Origin: Gammaproteobacteria bacterium | GTDB lineage: Bacteria; Pseudomonadota; Gammaproteobacteria; Chromatiales; Chromatiaceae | DNA: 64,000 bases | Assembly (NCBI GenBank): GCA_011390365.1 | Contig: JAABSM010000007.1 | Coordinates: 1-64,000, forward strand | Direction: 5' to 3' | Part shown: in pieces, positions 46,719 through 55,664 of the stretch | Layout: each line of letters starts with the position of its first letter | Position numbering within the stretch: position 1 is the stretch's first letter | Made by a program: the position numbers and the translations under genes | The notes under the pieces: model-generated | What the model was told of the DNA's origin: nothing | The model's input: the letters and a program-made list of their open reading frames with translations, nothing else | Database searches by the model: none

Positions 46719-47783
46719 TCAGGCGGGCAGGGCGGGGCCGTCGGGACTCCAGCTCAGCAGCACGCCGCGATCCGGTGTCTCAAAGAGATCAATACGGTCG
46801 AGCTGGGGCAGGCGTTGGCCCATCCGCTCCCGAATCCAGCCGGCGATGTTGGCGGCGGTGGCGTCCTCGATACCATCGAGATGGTCGAGGCGATAGTGGT
46901 CGATCGCAGTGTAGATCGGCTTAAACAACGCCTTGACGTCGCCGTAATCCACGGTCCAGCCGTAGATCGCATCCAGCGGCGCGGTAAGGTGGAGGCGGAT
47001 GCGATAGCTATGGCCGTGCAGGCGACGCTGGCCGATGCCATCCTGAATCGTTTTCAGGGTCAGGGCGCTCTCGAAATCCTGCTCCTTCCAGATCCGCAGA
47101 TCCTTGCCGTCGTAATGACAACCGGCATTGGCGGTCTCGCGCACGGTGATCCAGGAGAGCCCCTCCAGGCTGGTCGAGAGCCGCTTCCACAACCACAGCG
47201 AAAGCATCTCGCTGGTGGGGTTCTCCAACCCCGGCAGATCATTGAGGCAGGCGTGATGCAACTGTTCTCCCAGCGGCGTCCAGGCCCCATCGATCCGCGA
47301 ATGCTGCATCCAGCTTGGCCGGGCATCGGCACGGGCATGCAGGATCACCTCGAAACCGTGGCCGTGCATGCGACCGCACTTGTGACCCTCGGGCACATTG
47401 GGCAGGCGATGGGCCGCCTCGAAACGGTAGCGACGCCAGTAGTGGGCGACGCCACCTCCATCGAGGGTAAGGCCCTGGAAGGGGGTGCTGGCGAGATCGA
47501 GGGCGAAGGGGCTGGAACGGTCCAGGCGATCCCCGAGCCAGCGCGCCAACCGGGTATCCTCCGGCTGCTCCAGGAGTTGATCGAGATCCTGGTAATCCAG
47601 CGCAACGGCGGCCTCGGCAAGCCGGACGCGGGCGCCCTCGCAATCCTCCTCGCCCGCCACCCGCAAACGCACCCGAAAACGGTGGCCGTGGCGGCGGCGC
47701 GCGGGATGCCCCCGCGGCATGGCGTCGAGCCTGCGTGCGGCATGGAAGTGGGTCTGGGCCAGGGCGTGAATGTGCTGCTTCAT
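46719..47783 (-). CDS. QueD/PTPS-like protein with three tandem T-fold domains
   Basis: QueD makes 6-carboxy-tetrahydropterin from GTP-derived dihydroneopterin triphosphate. The 354-residue protein has three QueD-like segments where one is usual: residues about 3-115 (THFHAARRLD and RRRHGHRFRVR), 125-235 (RFEAAHRLPNVPEGHKCGRM, HGHGFEV, LENPTSEML, ETANAGC) and 240-354 (RRLHGHSYRI, GWTVDYGDVKALF). Each HGH is a zinc-ligand motif. The CGRMHGH Cys, the catalytic residue, is visible only in the middle unit. The start is the ATG at 47783. An in-frame upstream remnant (47784-47909) could make a longer fusion. Whether it is a QueD or a related enzyme is uncertain. Confidence 0.75.
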   Translation of the reverse strand: MKQHIHALAQTHFHAARRLDAMPRGHPARRRHGHRFRVRLRVAGEEDCEGARVRLAEAAVALDYQDLDQLLEQPEDTRLARWLGDRLDRSSPFALDLASTPFQGLTLDGGGVAHYWRRYRFEAAHRLPNVPEGHKCGRMHGHGFEVILHARADARPSWMQHSRIDGAWTPLGEQLHHACLNDLPGLENPTSEMLSLWLWKRLSTSLEGLSWITVRETANAGCHYDGKDLRIWKEQDFESALTLKTIQDGIGQRRLHGHSYRIRLHLTAPLDAIYGWTVDYGDVKALFKPIYTAIDHYRLDHLDGIEDATAANIAGWIRERMGQRLPQLDRIDLFETPDRGVLLSWSPDGPALPA

Positions 47784-47909
47784 CGGTCTGGGTGCTGAAG
47801 TCCGAAAACCGGGAAGTTTGCCACAGGTGTCACCGAGATGCAGCGACAAAATGCCGGCGATCGCGCTGATCGCGACCCCCGGCCCCATGTGGAAGGGCGT
47901 AAACGGCAT
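47784..47909 (-). pseudogene. N-terminal remnant of an MPFTPFHMGPG-type protein
   Basis: The reading frame MPFTPFHMGPGVAISAIAG, starting at 47909, resembles the conserved start of a family of small hydrophobic proteins (MPFTPFH-GPG). After about 22 codons similarity ends and the frame continues open into the QueD-like gene. Its ATG overlaps the cyclase TGA (TGATG). It is probably a decayed or fused gene. Confidence 0.45.
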
Positions 47910-49975
47910 CAGTCATTACCCGCCGATTCGAGGAAACGGCGTGCCTTCTCGGAGAGGCGGGTGAAACGAATCCGCATTCCCCTCTCGGTTTTATCGGTAA
48001 CCTTGGCGTAGAGGTCGTCATGGTCCAGCCCTCCCGCGAACAGATTGAGACGAATATCAGTTAGTGTATCTAGTGTATTGGTGATCTCGATCTCCGCGCT
48101 GCGTCCATCGCTCGCTACTAGCAAACCCTCGCCGGCCTGCCCGGTATCCTCTTTGCCCGATATCGCGACATAGCCAATGGGCAGGGGTTGGGCGAGAACG
48201 CTCAAGCACTCCTGGCGCACCGGCAGGCGCAGATTGTAATCGCCGGCGATGCCGATCACTTCAGTAATACTCATTGGCGTCTTCAGTCCCTTGGCCTTGA
48301 CCTGCATGCATTTTCCAAGCTCCAGGATCCCTTCCAGCGGTTGCCGGACCGAATCGGAAACCAGCAACTGGCCGCCGACGGTATAACCTTCGACCCGCGC
48401 CGCCATGTTCACCGGGCTGCCAATGGCGCTGAACTTGGCCCGTTTTTCGGAGCCGATGTTGCCGATGATCACCTCGCCGCTATTCAGGCCAATCCCCATT
48501 TCCAGCGGCGGCAGACCATCGCGGCGATTGGCCCGGTTGATCTCTTCCATGGCGAGCTGCATCTCGATGGCGCAGGCGACGGCGCGCGCGGCGTGGTCGT
48601 TCATGCGCAGCGGGGCCCCGAACATGATGAACATGCCATCGCCCAAGATATCGTCGATGGTACCGCGATGTTTCTGGATAATCTCCACCATCGGCTCGAA
48701 GTAACGGTTGAGCATGGTCACCACCTGCTCAGGCGAGTAGTTCTCGGTGAGGGCGGTGAATCCGCGCAGATCGCTCATCATGGCGGTGATCTCGCGGCGT
48801 TCTCCGCCCAGCGCCAGGGCGCCGGGGGTCTCCAGCAGGGTGCGCATCACCTCCACGTTCTGATAGCGACCGAAGACGTCCTTGATGTGTTCACGGTCGC
48901 GCAGGCCGCGAATCATCACATTGATCTGGATCGCCAGATAACCGATCTCGTCGCGGCGATCAAGGACCGGCGCTTGTGTCTCCAGATCCCCCTCACCGAC
49001 CCGCTTGACCGCTCTGTCCAGGGCGATGATGGGACGGCTGATGCGACGCGAAAAGAGCCAGGCGGCGAGGGTGGCGAGGAGCGCCGCGATCAGCGCCCAC
49101 ATCAGCAGGCGCTGGCGCATCCGCTCCACCGGCAGATAGGCGGTGGCGGCATCCCGCTCCACCACCACCGTCCAGGGGAGGGAGCGGGGCAGGGCATAGC
49201 CTCCCAGAATCGCCCGCCCCGTTTCGGTCCTGAAGGGCATCACCCCCACTGATGCGCCAGCCCCTTGCCGAAGCTCGGCGAGTTGGCGGGTCAGCGGGTT
49301 ATCATCAAGAATGTCGCTGGCCGCCCCGAACAGCGGTTCGCCGCGCTGATCCAGCAACAGGATTGCGCCATTTTCGTTGAATGGATGATTTTCGACATGC
49401 TGGCGCAATCTGGCCAGATCGATGCGGGCGCTCAACAAGGTGGAGGCATTCCCGACGTCACCAGCGACGGGAAGAACCAGATGGAGCAGCTCCAGGGTTG
49501 GCTCCTCGATGCGGGTGATGTGGCCATTGACGATGGCAGCCTCGCTCGCGACACGCAAGCGGGAGTGGGGAACCAGCAGTCGTTCCGCCGCCCGCCCTCC
49601 CCCGGCCTGGATCAGTTCGGCGATTCGATCCTGGACGATCAGCGCCGGCTCACCGCCCTCGTCGCTGGATACTTGCAGGGCGACGATATCCGGCAGGGCG
49701 CTGACACTGGTCAGCAGCGCCAGTTTAGCGGAGGCAGGGAGGTCGGGATTCGCCAGCGTGCCGGCCATCAACTCCAACGGCGCCCGCCATTGATCCAAAA
49801 CCAGATTGTCGATACGCTCGCCGACCGAGCGGGCGGTTTGCATCAACTCGTCGTTGATCGTGCTCTTGAGCTCGTTTTCGCTGTTTTTCAGGGAGTAAAG
49901 CCCCAGAGAGGCGAGCGGCAGAATCGCCAGGGGTATCGAGAAGAGCAAAAGTTTCCAGAAAATGTTGAATCGCAT
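47909..49975 (-). CDS. Membrane class III adenylate/guanylate cyclase with periplasmic sensor and HAMP
   Basis: A 688-residue inner-membrane protein. Transmembrane 1 is at about 7-26. A periplasmic sensor of Cache-like size (about 27-285) follows, then transmembrane 2 (about 290-310), HAMP (about 310-365), and the class III cyclase domain (about 390-565) with SDLRGFTALTE, GDGMFIMFGAP, and GLNSGEVIIGNIG near the dimer interface. The metal-binding Asp pair is in SDLRGF and GDGMF. The C-terminal ~110 residues (to RFTRLSEKARRFLESAGND) resemble a degenerate PilZ-like module. It likely makes cAMP in response to an extracellular signal. The start is the ATG at 49975; 49990 is also in frame. Confidence 0.88.
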   Translation of the reverse strand: MRFNIFWKLLLFSIPLAILPLASLGLYSLKNSENELKSTINDELMQTARSVGERIDNLVLDQWRAPLELMAGTLANPDLPASAKLALLTSVSALPDIVALQVSSDEGGEPALIVQDRIAELIQAGGGRAAERLLVPHSRLRVASEAAIVNGHITRIEEPTLELLHLVLPVAGDVGNASTLLSARIDLARLRQHVENHPFNENGAILLLDQRGEPLFGAASDILDDNPLTRQLAELRQGAGASVGVMPFRTETGRAILGGYALPRSLPWTVVVERDAATAYLPVERMRQRLLMWALIAALLATLAAWLFSRRISRPIIALDRAVKRVGEGDLETQAPVLDRRDEIGYLAIQINVMIRGLRDREHIKDVFGRYQNVEVMRTLLETPGALALGGERREITAMMSDLRGFTALTENYSPEQVVTMLNRYFEPMVEIIQKHRGTIDDILGDGMFIMFGAPLRMNDHAARAVACAIEMQLAMEEINRANRRDGLPPLEMGIGLNSGEVIIGNIGSEKRAKFSAIGSPVNMAARVEGYTVGGQLLVSDSVRQPLEGILELGKCMQVKAKGLKTPMSITEVIGIAGDYNLRLPVRQECLSVLAQPLPIGYVAISGKEDTGQAGEGLLVASDGRSAEIEITNTLDTLTDIRLNLFAGGLDHDDLYAKVTDKTERGMRIRFTRLSEKARRFLESAGND

Positions 49976-50168
49976 GGTCGTAGGTCCCATCCATTGTCAC
50001 TGCGGCCATTCTAATGCATTCCCGACTCGGGAAACGATCCCAAACCGGTGAATATGCGCCATGGGATTGGTGAAAACAGGTTAGAATCCTGTAGGATGGT
50101 CTGGTGTGGTAACTGAAAACGTCATCAAACCTTTTGATGGCTCGGTAAATAATTACGGGAGAACAGGA

Positions 50169-50561
50169 ATGTACGGTTTTTCAGTCAATTTGCGGGACGA
50201 CTTCGATCATGTGGTGGAACGCACCATCGCCGCCCTCAAGGAGCAGGGATTCGGGGTACTGTCCGATATCGATGTGCAGGCGACCTTGAAGGCGAAGCTC
50301 GGCGAGGAGATGCGCCCATATCGGATTCTGGGCGCCTGCGCGCCCCCCTACGCCCATCAGGCGATTACCCTTGAACCGGAAGTCGGCCTGCTGCTTCCCT
50401 GCAATGTTGTGGTGCGGGGTGAAGAGGATGGCACGGTCAAGGTCTCCATCGTCGACCCAGACGCCATGCTCAGCGTGGTGGACAACCCGGCGATGAAGGA
50501 GATCGCCGCGCAAGTGAAGGAGCGGCTGTTGCAGGTACGGGATACCCTGGCGGAGGCCTGA
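50169..50561 (+). CDS. DUF302 domain protein
   Basis: A 130-residue protein, a single DUF302 domain: FDHVVERTIAALKEQGFGV, then PYRILGACAPPYAHQAI and LLPCNVVVR. The family is widespread; some members are linked to heavy-metal or redox stress, but the biochemical function is unknown. The start at 50169 follows GGGAGAACAGGA. It is divergent from the cyclase and followed 32 bases later by the coiled-coil protein, so these two may be co-transcribed. Confidence 0.85.
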   Translation: MYGFSVNLRDDFDHVVERTIAALKEQGFGVLSDIDVQATLKAKLGEEMRPYRILGACAPPYAHQAITLEPEVGLLLPCNVVVRGEEDGTVKVSIVDPDAMLSVVDNPAMKEIAAQVKERLLQVRDTLAEA

Positions 50562-50593
50562 CGGGATTCGCGGTAACGCGGTAACAAGTGGTG

Positions 50594-51868
50594 ATGGCGA
50601 TGAGAGATTCGATAATACCGGGATGGTTATGGAGGGGGTTCCTCGGCCTGGCGCTGGCGACGTTCGGCGGCCCCGGCCTGGCCCAGCAGGATCTGATGGA
50701 TCGCACCAAGGGTGTGTTTCAGGATACCTGGAACAGCGTGGTGCGCATCGGTAGCGATGGCGAACCCCTGGCCACGGATATCGACCTCTATCGCGAAGGG
50801 GATCCCTCGGAAACCTTCGTCGAGGTCTGGGGCCGACTCCTGCCGCAACTGGAGGAGTCCCTCGATCTGCGCGAGGAGGCCACCACCCTGCCCGATTCAG
50901 CCTGGATCGGCCGCGACAAGCAGGACGCCCAATCCGAAATCGACGCCCTGCTCGACGAGGCGATCGGCGTCCTCGGCATCTCCCAGGCCAATCAGTTTCG
51001 TCAGCGTATCCGGGATCTGCGGAACGCCATCGCCGACAAGCGGGAACAGATCGCCGAATATCGCCAGGAAAAGGTCACCGCGCCCCGGGAGTCTACCTGG
51101 CAGACCACCGTCTCCGACTACGAAGAGAAGATCGAGGAGCTGCAAAAGGATATCGCTGACCACGAAGAGGAGATGAAGAAGATCCGCCAGCAGTTCGCCG
51201 CCCACCTGCGGAAGATCGGCCTCGATCTCGACGAAGAGCAGCTGGAGTTCCTGCTCTCCACCGTGGTGGGCGAGGACGTGGTCAACATGGGCATCGCCTT
51301 CGACAACGTCAAGCTGATGACCGTCCAGCTGGAGAAGCTGGTGGAGGAGTCCAAGGAGGAGCTACAGACCGCCCGCCGCTACTATGGCATGTACACCGTG
51401 CTGTTGCGGGTACTGGACCGCATGTACCTGCATCTGATCGAACGTATCGACGGCCAGTATCTGCCGCGCATCGACGCCATCATCGAACGCACCGAGGCGC
51501 TGGAAGAGGAGACCAACGAGCTGCTCGATCAATACCCCGATCGCGCCGATGTGCTGCGCGGCAACCTGGAATCCCAGCGCCTGACCCTCAAGGCCTCGCG
51601 CCTCTATCGCGAGTACCTGGGCGAGCAACGGGGTGATGTGGAGCTGGCGAGAAATCGCCTTAACGACGACATTCGCATCGCCAACAACACCTACGAAACG
51701 GTCAAGGTCTCCGGCGAGCTGATCGCCATCGTCCGCAACAGTCGCCACCTGCTGGAGACCCTGGGACGGATGCAGGTGCCGGCGCTGCGCGGTTTCGAGA
51801 ACTCCGAGATGAAACGGGAGTTCCAGCGGCTTACCGATCGGATCCGGGAAGAGCGACCGGTGGAGTGA
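50594..51868 (+). CDS. Periplasmic coiled-coil protein of unknown function
   Basis: A 424-residue protein with an N-terminal signal peptide (WLWRGFLGLALATFGGPGLAQ). The rest is nearly all alpha-helical, with long coiled-coil segments (about 130-210 and 230-340) rich in Glu, Lys, Arg and Leu heptads, and an RLTDRIREERPVE end. No enzyme motif or lipobox is seen. Length and layout suggest a structural or scaffold protein. The ATG at 50594 is preceded by tandem GTG codons (50588, 50591), and 50600 is also possible. A 183-base gap separates it from crtI. Confidence 0.7.
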   Translation: MAMRDSIIPGWLWRGFLGLALATFGGPGLAQQDLMDRTKGVFQDTWNSVVRIGSDGEPLATDIDLYREGDPSETFVEVWGRLLPQLEESLDLREEATTLPDSAWIGRDKQDAQSEIDALLDEAIGVLGISQANQFRQRIRDLRNAIADKREQIAEYRQEKVTAPRESTWQTTVSDYEEKIEELQKDIADHEEEMKKIRQQFAAHLRKIGLDLDEEQLEFLLSTVVGEDVVNMGIAFDNVKLMTVQLEKLVEESKEELQTARRYYGMYTVLLRVLDRMYLHLIERIDGQYLPRIDAIIERTEALEEETNELLDQYPDRADVLRGNLESQRLTLKASRLYREYLGEQRGDVELARNRLNDDIRIANNTYETVKVSGELIAIVRNSRHLLETLGRMQVPALRGFENSEMKREFQRLTDRIREERPVE

Positions 51869-51897
51869 TATGCTGATGCCCGGGCGCGGTCCGGAGC

Positions 51898-51913
51898 CCG
51901 GACTTCAGTCCGG
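51898..51913. repeat. Perfect palindrome upstream of crtI
   Basis: CCGGACTTCAGTCCGG is a 16-base perfect palindrome in the gap before the carotenoid operon. Operator, REP-like repeat or weak terminator for the coiled-coil gene are all possible. Confidence 0.4.
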
Positions 51914-52051
51914 CGACGCCACGCCACATCTCCAGTTCGTTGGATAAATCACAACGTTATCAGCCGGGGTGCCAAAGCCTTGCATGAGAGCCATTCGTCA
52001 CTATCGCGCTATGCGATGGGGTCTCTTTCCTTTTCGGCCGCCACCTGAGCC

Positions 52052-53533
52052 ATGGCGAACCCCTTCCCCACTATTGTTATTGGCGGCGGCTTCGGCGGCA
52101 TGGCGGCGGCGTTGCGCGCCCGTGCCTTGGGGCAGCGGGTGTTGCTGCTGGAGCGTGGCGACAGGCTGGGCGGGCGCGGGCGGGGTTTCGAGCTGGAGGG
52201 TTTTCGCTTCGACGCCGGCCCCACGGTTGTCACCGCCCCCCATCTTTTCGAGGAGCTGTTCGAGCTGTTTGGCGAGCGGCTCGCCGATCATGTCGAGCTG
52301 ATCCCGCTGGAGCGTTTCTATCGCTTTCGTTTCGACGACGGCAGCGAGTTCGCCTATGGCGGCGATGTGGCGCGCACGGCGGCGGCGATTCGAGCCTTCG
52401 CGCCGGGGGATGAACAGGGCTATCGCGTCCTGGTCGATCATTGCCGACGCATCTTCGAGGTGGGCTACCAGGAGCTGGCCCATGTCCCCTTCCACGATCC
52501 CCGTGTGCTGCTGCGCCACACCCCGCGACTCCTCGAATTGGGCGCCTGGCGTGGCGTCTATGGGGCCGTCAGTCGCCATTTGCGCGACGAACGGCTGCGG
52601 CGCGCCTTCAGCACCGCCCCGATGCTGGTGGGCGGCCACCCCTTCGACACCACCTCCATCTATCTGTTGATCCACTTTCTGGAACTGAAGTGGGGGGTGT
52701 GGTACCCGCGCGGCGGCGTCGGCGCCCTCGTGCAGGCCCTGACCCATCTGATGCGGGACCATGGGGTGGAGATCCGCCGTGGAGCGACGGTGCGGCGTAT
52801 CCATCGACAACGAGGCGATCGGGTGGGCGCCGTGGAGCTGGAAGGGGGAGAGATGATCGCGACCCAACGCGTCATCTCCAACATCGACCCCATGCATCTA
52901 TACCAATCGCTGTTGCCCGATACAGGAATCCTCGCCGGTCTGCGCCGCCGCACCCTGCAACACTCCATGGGGCTCTTTCTGCTCTACTTCGGCGTCGATC
53001 GGGAGTACCCCGGCGTCGATCAGCACAGCATCCTGTTCGGGCGGGATTTTCGCGCCCCGCTAGACGACATCTTCCATCGACGACGCATCCCCGACGACTT
53101 CTCCCTCTATCTGCACCGCGCCAGCGCCGCGGATCCGGCCATGGCCCCCGCGGGAGGGGAGAGTTTCTACGCGCTGGTTCCGGCGCCCAATCTGGCCGCG
53201 GACATCGACTGGCGGGAAGAGGGCAAGGCGCTGGAAGAGCGGGTACTGGATCGTCTCGAAGCGACCTTGTTGCCCGGGCTGCGCGCGCACCTGAAGGTCC
53301 GCCGCGCGATCACGCCCCAGTTCTTCGCCGATGAGCTGCTCAGCCATCTTGGCTGCGGCTTCTCCATCGCGCCGCGTTTCCACCAGTCGGCCTGGTTTCG
53401 TTTTCACAACCGCTCCCCCCATGCCCGGGGGCTCTACCTCACCGGGGCCGGGACCCACCCCGGCGGTGGCTTGCCGGGGGTGCTCAACTCCGCCAAGGTG
53501 GTCGAGAGCCTGCTCCGAGGGGATGCCCCGTGA
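52052..53533 (+). CDS. crtI: Phytoene desaturase CrtI
   Basis: CrtI desaturates phytoene toward lycopene. The 493-residue flavoprotein has the FAD-binding IVIGGGFGGMAAAL start (GGGFGG at 11-16), a conserved DAGPTVVT segment, and the C-terminal CrtI signature GLYLTGAGTHPGGGLPGVLN. Full length. It is the first gene of the tightly overlapping crtI-crtB-crtY-blh run. The upstream 183 bases contain a palindrome and no clear promoter match. Product lycopene is the substrate of the following cyclase. CrtE (GGPP synthase), needed to supply the pathway, is not in the window. Confidence 0.96.
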   Translation: MANPFPTIVIGGGFGGMAAALRARALGQRVLLLERGDRLGGRGRGFELEGFRFDAGPTVVTAPHLFEELFELFGERLADHVELIPLERFYRFRFDDGSEFAYGGDVARTAAAIRAFAPGDEQGYRVLVDHCRRIFEVGYQELAHVPFHDPRVLLRHTPRLLELGAWRGVYGAVSRHLRDERLRRAFSTAPMLVGGHPFDTTSIYLLIHFLELKWGVWYPRGGVGALVQALTHLMRDHGVEIRRGATVRRIHRQRGDRVGAVELEGGEMIATQRVISNIDPMHLYQSLLPDTGILAGLRRRTLQHSMGLFLLYFGVDREYPGVDQHSILFGRDFRAPLDDIFHRRRIPDDFSLYLHRASAADPAMAPAGGESFYALVPAPNLAADIDWREEGKALEERVLDRLEATLLPGLRAHLKVRRAITPQFFADELLSHLGCGFSIAPRFHQSAWFRFHNRSPHARGLYLTGAGTHPGGGLPGVLNSAKVVESLLRGDAP

Positions 53534-54510
53534 AAGGTGAAACAAGCAGCGGCGGCCCCGGCAAGCCCCCGCCATTCAGGCCCGAGGCGGCCATGCAAAG
53601 CCTGCGTCGCCATGGCAAGAGCTTCTTCTGGGCCTCCTTCTTTCTGCCCCGGAAAGGCCGGGAGGGGGCCGCTCGCCTCTATGCCTTCTGCCGCGCGCTG
53701 GATGACTACGCCGACGAGCTGCCGCCGGATCAGGCGCGCCAGATCCTGGCGGAGATTCAACGGGATCTGCTGGAGGATGGCACGGCCACTCCCTTCGGCG
53801 GCGAGATGCGCATCCTGGAACGGCGTTTCGATGTGCCTCGCGCGGCCATGCTGCGGCTGATCACCGCCCTGATCGAGGATAGCCATCCGCGTCGCATTAC
53901 CCGTCAAGGGGAGCTGCTGCGCTATGCATACGGAGTAGCGGGAAGCGTCGGACTGATGATGCGGCCCCTGCTGGCGGCGAAGGATTCCCAGGCCATCCCT
54001 TTTGCCGTCGATCTCGGGGTGGCGATGCAATTGACCAATATCGCCCGGGATGTGCTGGAGGATGCGCGGCGGGATCGACGCTATTTGCCAAGCGCCCCCG
54101 CCCCGGGCCATCCCCCGCGGGGCGACGAGCTTTGTCCGCAATCCCTCATCGCCGGGGATCCGCAAACGCAAGCCGCGGCGTGGCGCCAGATACAGGCGGT
54201 ACTGGACCTGGCGGCGTGCTATTATCGCAGCGCCGACCGGGGGATGGCCTTCATCCCCTTGCGTTCGCGCATCGCCATCGTTACCGCCGCGCGCATCTAC
54301 GAGGCGATCGGCACGCGTATTCTTCGCCTCGGTCGCGACCATTACTGGGGCCGAAGGGTGCGGATTGGGCCGGCGGGCAAGATCGGCGGGAGCTTTCGGG
54401 GCCTGATCCATGGGCTGGGGGTTTCCCGCCCTGAACATCACGATAAAAACTTGCATGAAGCATTCGCGGATTTGCTGAGAGAGGATAGCGGGACGGGATC
54501 GGATGGATGA
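53530..54510 (+). CDS. crtB: Phytoene synthase CrtB
   Basis: CrtB joins two geranylgeranyl diphosphates to make phytoene. The 326 residues include the first Asp-rich motif ALDDYADE (56-63), the second LTNIARDVLEDA (168-179), and the intervening YCYRVAGSVG-like YAYGVAGSVGLMM. The GTG start at 53530 overlaps the crtI stop (GTGA), so the genes are translationally coupled. The C-terminal tail is slightly long. It overlaps crtY by 8 bases. Confidence 0.95.
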   Translation: MKGETSSGGPGKPPPFRPEAAMQSLRRHGKSFFWASFFLPRKGREGAARLYAFCRALDDYADELPPDQARQILAEIQRDLLEDGTATPFGGEMRILERRFDVPRAAMLRLITALIEDSHPRRITRQGELLRYAYGVAGSVGLMMRPLLAAKDSQAIPFAVDLGVAMQLTNIARDVLEDARRDRRYLPSAPAPGHPPRGDELCPQSLIAGDPQTQAAAWRQIQAVLDLAACYYRSADRGMAFIPLRSRIAIVTAARIYEAIGTRILRLGRDHYWGRRVRIGPAGKIGGSFRGLIHGLGVSRPEHHDKNLHEAFADLLREDSGTGSDG

Positions 54511-55651
54511 ACTGACCATCATCGGCGGCGGCTGCGCGGGGCTGGGGTTGGCCGCGGCGCTCTCCGAGGCGGTCGAGCACCTCGACGGCGACGCACTGCT
54601 GCTGGAGGGACGCCCCCACTATGGCTATGATCGCACCTGGTGCTACTGGGATCTGGAGGAGCACCCCTACCGGCGTCTGGAACGATTCCACTGGCGGCGC
54701 TGGAAGGTCCGATATCAGGGCCGGGAGGTGGTCCAGGCAAGCGAACGCTACCGCTATGCGCTGCTGCCATCCGGCCTCTACTACCGGGAAACCCTGTCAC
54801 GGATCAATGCGCTGGCGAAGATTCATGTGGAACGGGGGTGCGAGGTGCAGGGGTATGCCCGCGAGGGCAAGGGTTGGCGGATCGATACCAATCGCGGTCA
54901 CCGACACAGCAAGGTGCTTGTCGAGGCGCGCGGGACCTTTGCCGAGAGAGGTGACCGGCGGGGGCTGCTCCAGCACTTCGTCGGCCAGTACCTGCACCTG
55001 AGCGAGCCGATTCTCGATCCCGGCGTGGCGACCCTGATGGATTTCGACGTGGATCAGTCGCGGGGCATTCACTTCATCTACATGCTGCCCCTAACCCACG
55101 ATAGCGCCTATGTCGCGGACACCTATTTCGGTCATGCGGCGATGGAGAGAGAGGTCTACCGCAGTAACATCCGCGCCTGGCTGCGTGAACGATATGGCGT
55201 CACCCGCTGCGACACGGATGGCGAGGAGTTCGGCGCCATCCCCATGTCTTGCGGCTACTCCAGACGACGACTGGGGCGGGGCGGCTTCGCCGTCGGCGGT
55301 GCCGGCGGGGCGATCAAGGCGAGCAGCGGCTACGCCTTTTGCGCCATTCAACGGCAGATCGGGAACTGGCTCAACGATATCCGTCGCAATCAATGCTGGT
55401 GCGTGCCGCCGCCGCCTCGCGCGCGGGGCCTGGAGTGGCTCGATCGGATCTTCTTGAGCTACATGTACCAACACCCCGGGCGCATGCCGGCGGTTTTCAC
55501 CAGGCTGTTCGAGACTTGTGAGCCGGATGCGCTGGTACGCTTCCTCTCCGATCGTCCCACGGCCGCGGATGTGGCGCAGGTGATTCGCGCCGCTCCGCCC
55601 CTCGGCATGACCCTGGCCGCGCTGCGCGGCCTGCCATGCTGGGTCGGCTAG
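54503..55651 (+). CDS. crtY: Lycopene beta-cyclase CrtY
   Basis: CrtY cyclises both ends of lycopene to make beta-carotene. The 382-residue protein has the FAD-binding IIGGGCAGLGLAAAL start (6-20), the DRTWCYW motif typical of CrtY, and MDFDVDQSRGIHFIYMLP plus GGAGGAIKASSGYAF near the end. It is translationally coupled to crtB by an 8-base overlap and is followed by blh after 13 bases. Beta-carotene is the substrate of the next enzyme. Confidence 0.95.
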   Translation: MDELTIIGGGCAGLGLAAALSEAVEHLDGDALLLEGRPHYGYDRTWCYWDLEEHPYRRLERFHWRRWKVRYQGREVVQASERYRYALLPSGLYYRETLSRINALAKIHVERGCEVQGYAREGKGWRIDTNRGHRHSKVLVEARGTFAERGDRRGLLQHFVGQYLHLSEPILDPGVATLMDFDVDQSRGIHFIYMLPLTHDSAYVADTYFGHAAMEREVYRSNIRAWLRERYGVTRCDTDGEEFGAIPMSCGYSRRRLGRGGFAVGGAGGAIKASSGYAFCAIQRQIGNWLNDIRRNQCWCVPPPPRARGLEWLDRIFLSYMYQHPGRMPAVFTRLFETCEPDALVRFLSDRPTAADVAQVIRAAPPLGMTLAALRGLPCWVG

Positions 55652-55664
55652 CAGGGGAGCGGGG

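Noticed and set aside
51969-52301. 110-residue plus-strand frame overlapping the crtI start
   Set aside because: Low-complexity translation in another frame than crtI; it is explained as a shadow.
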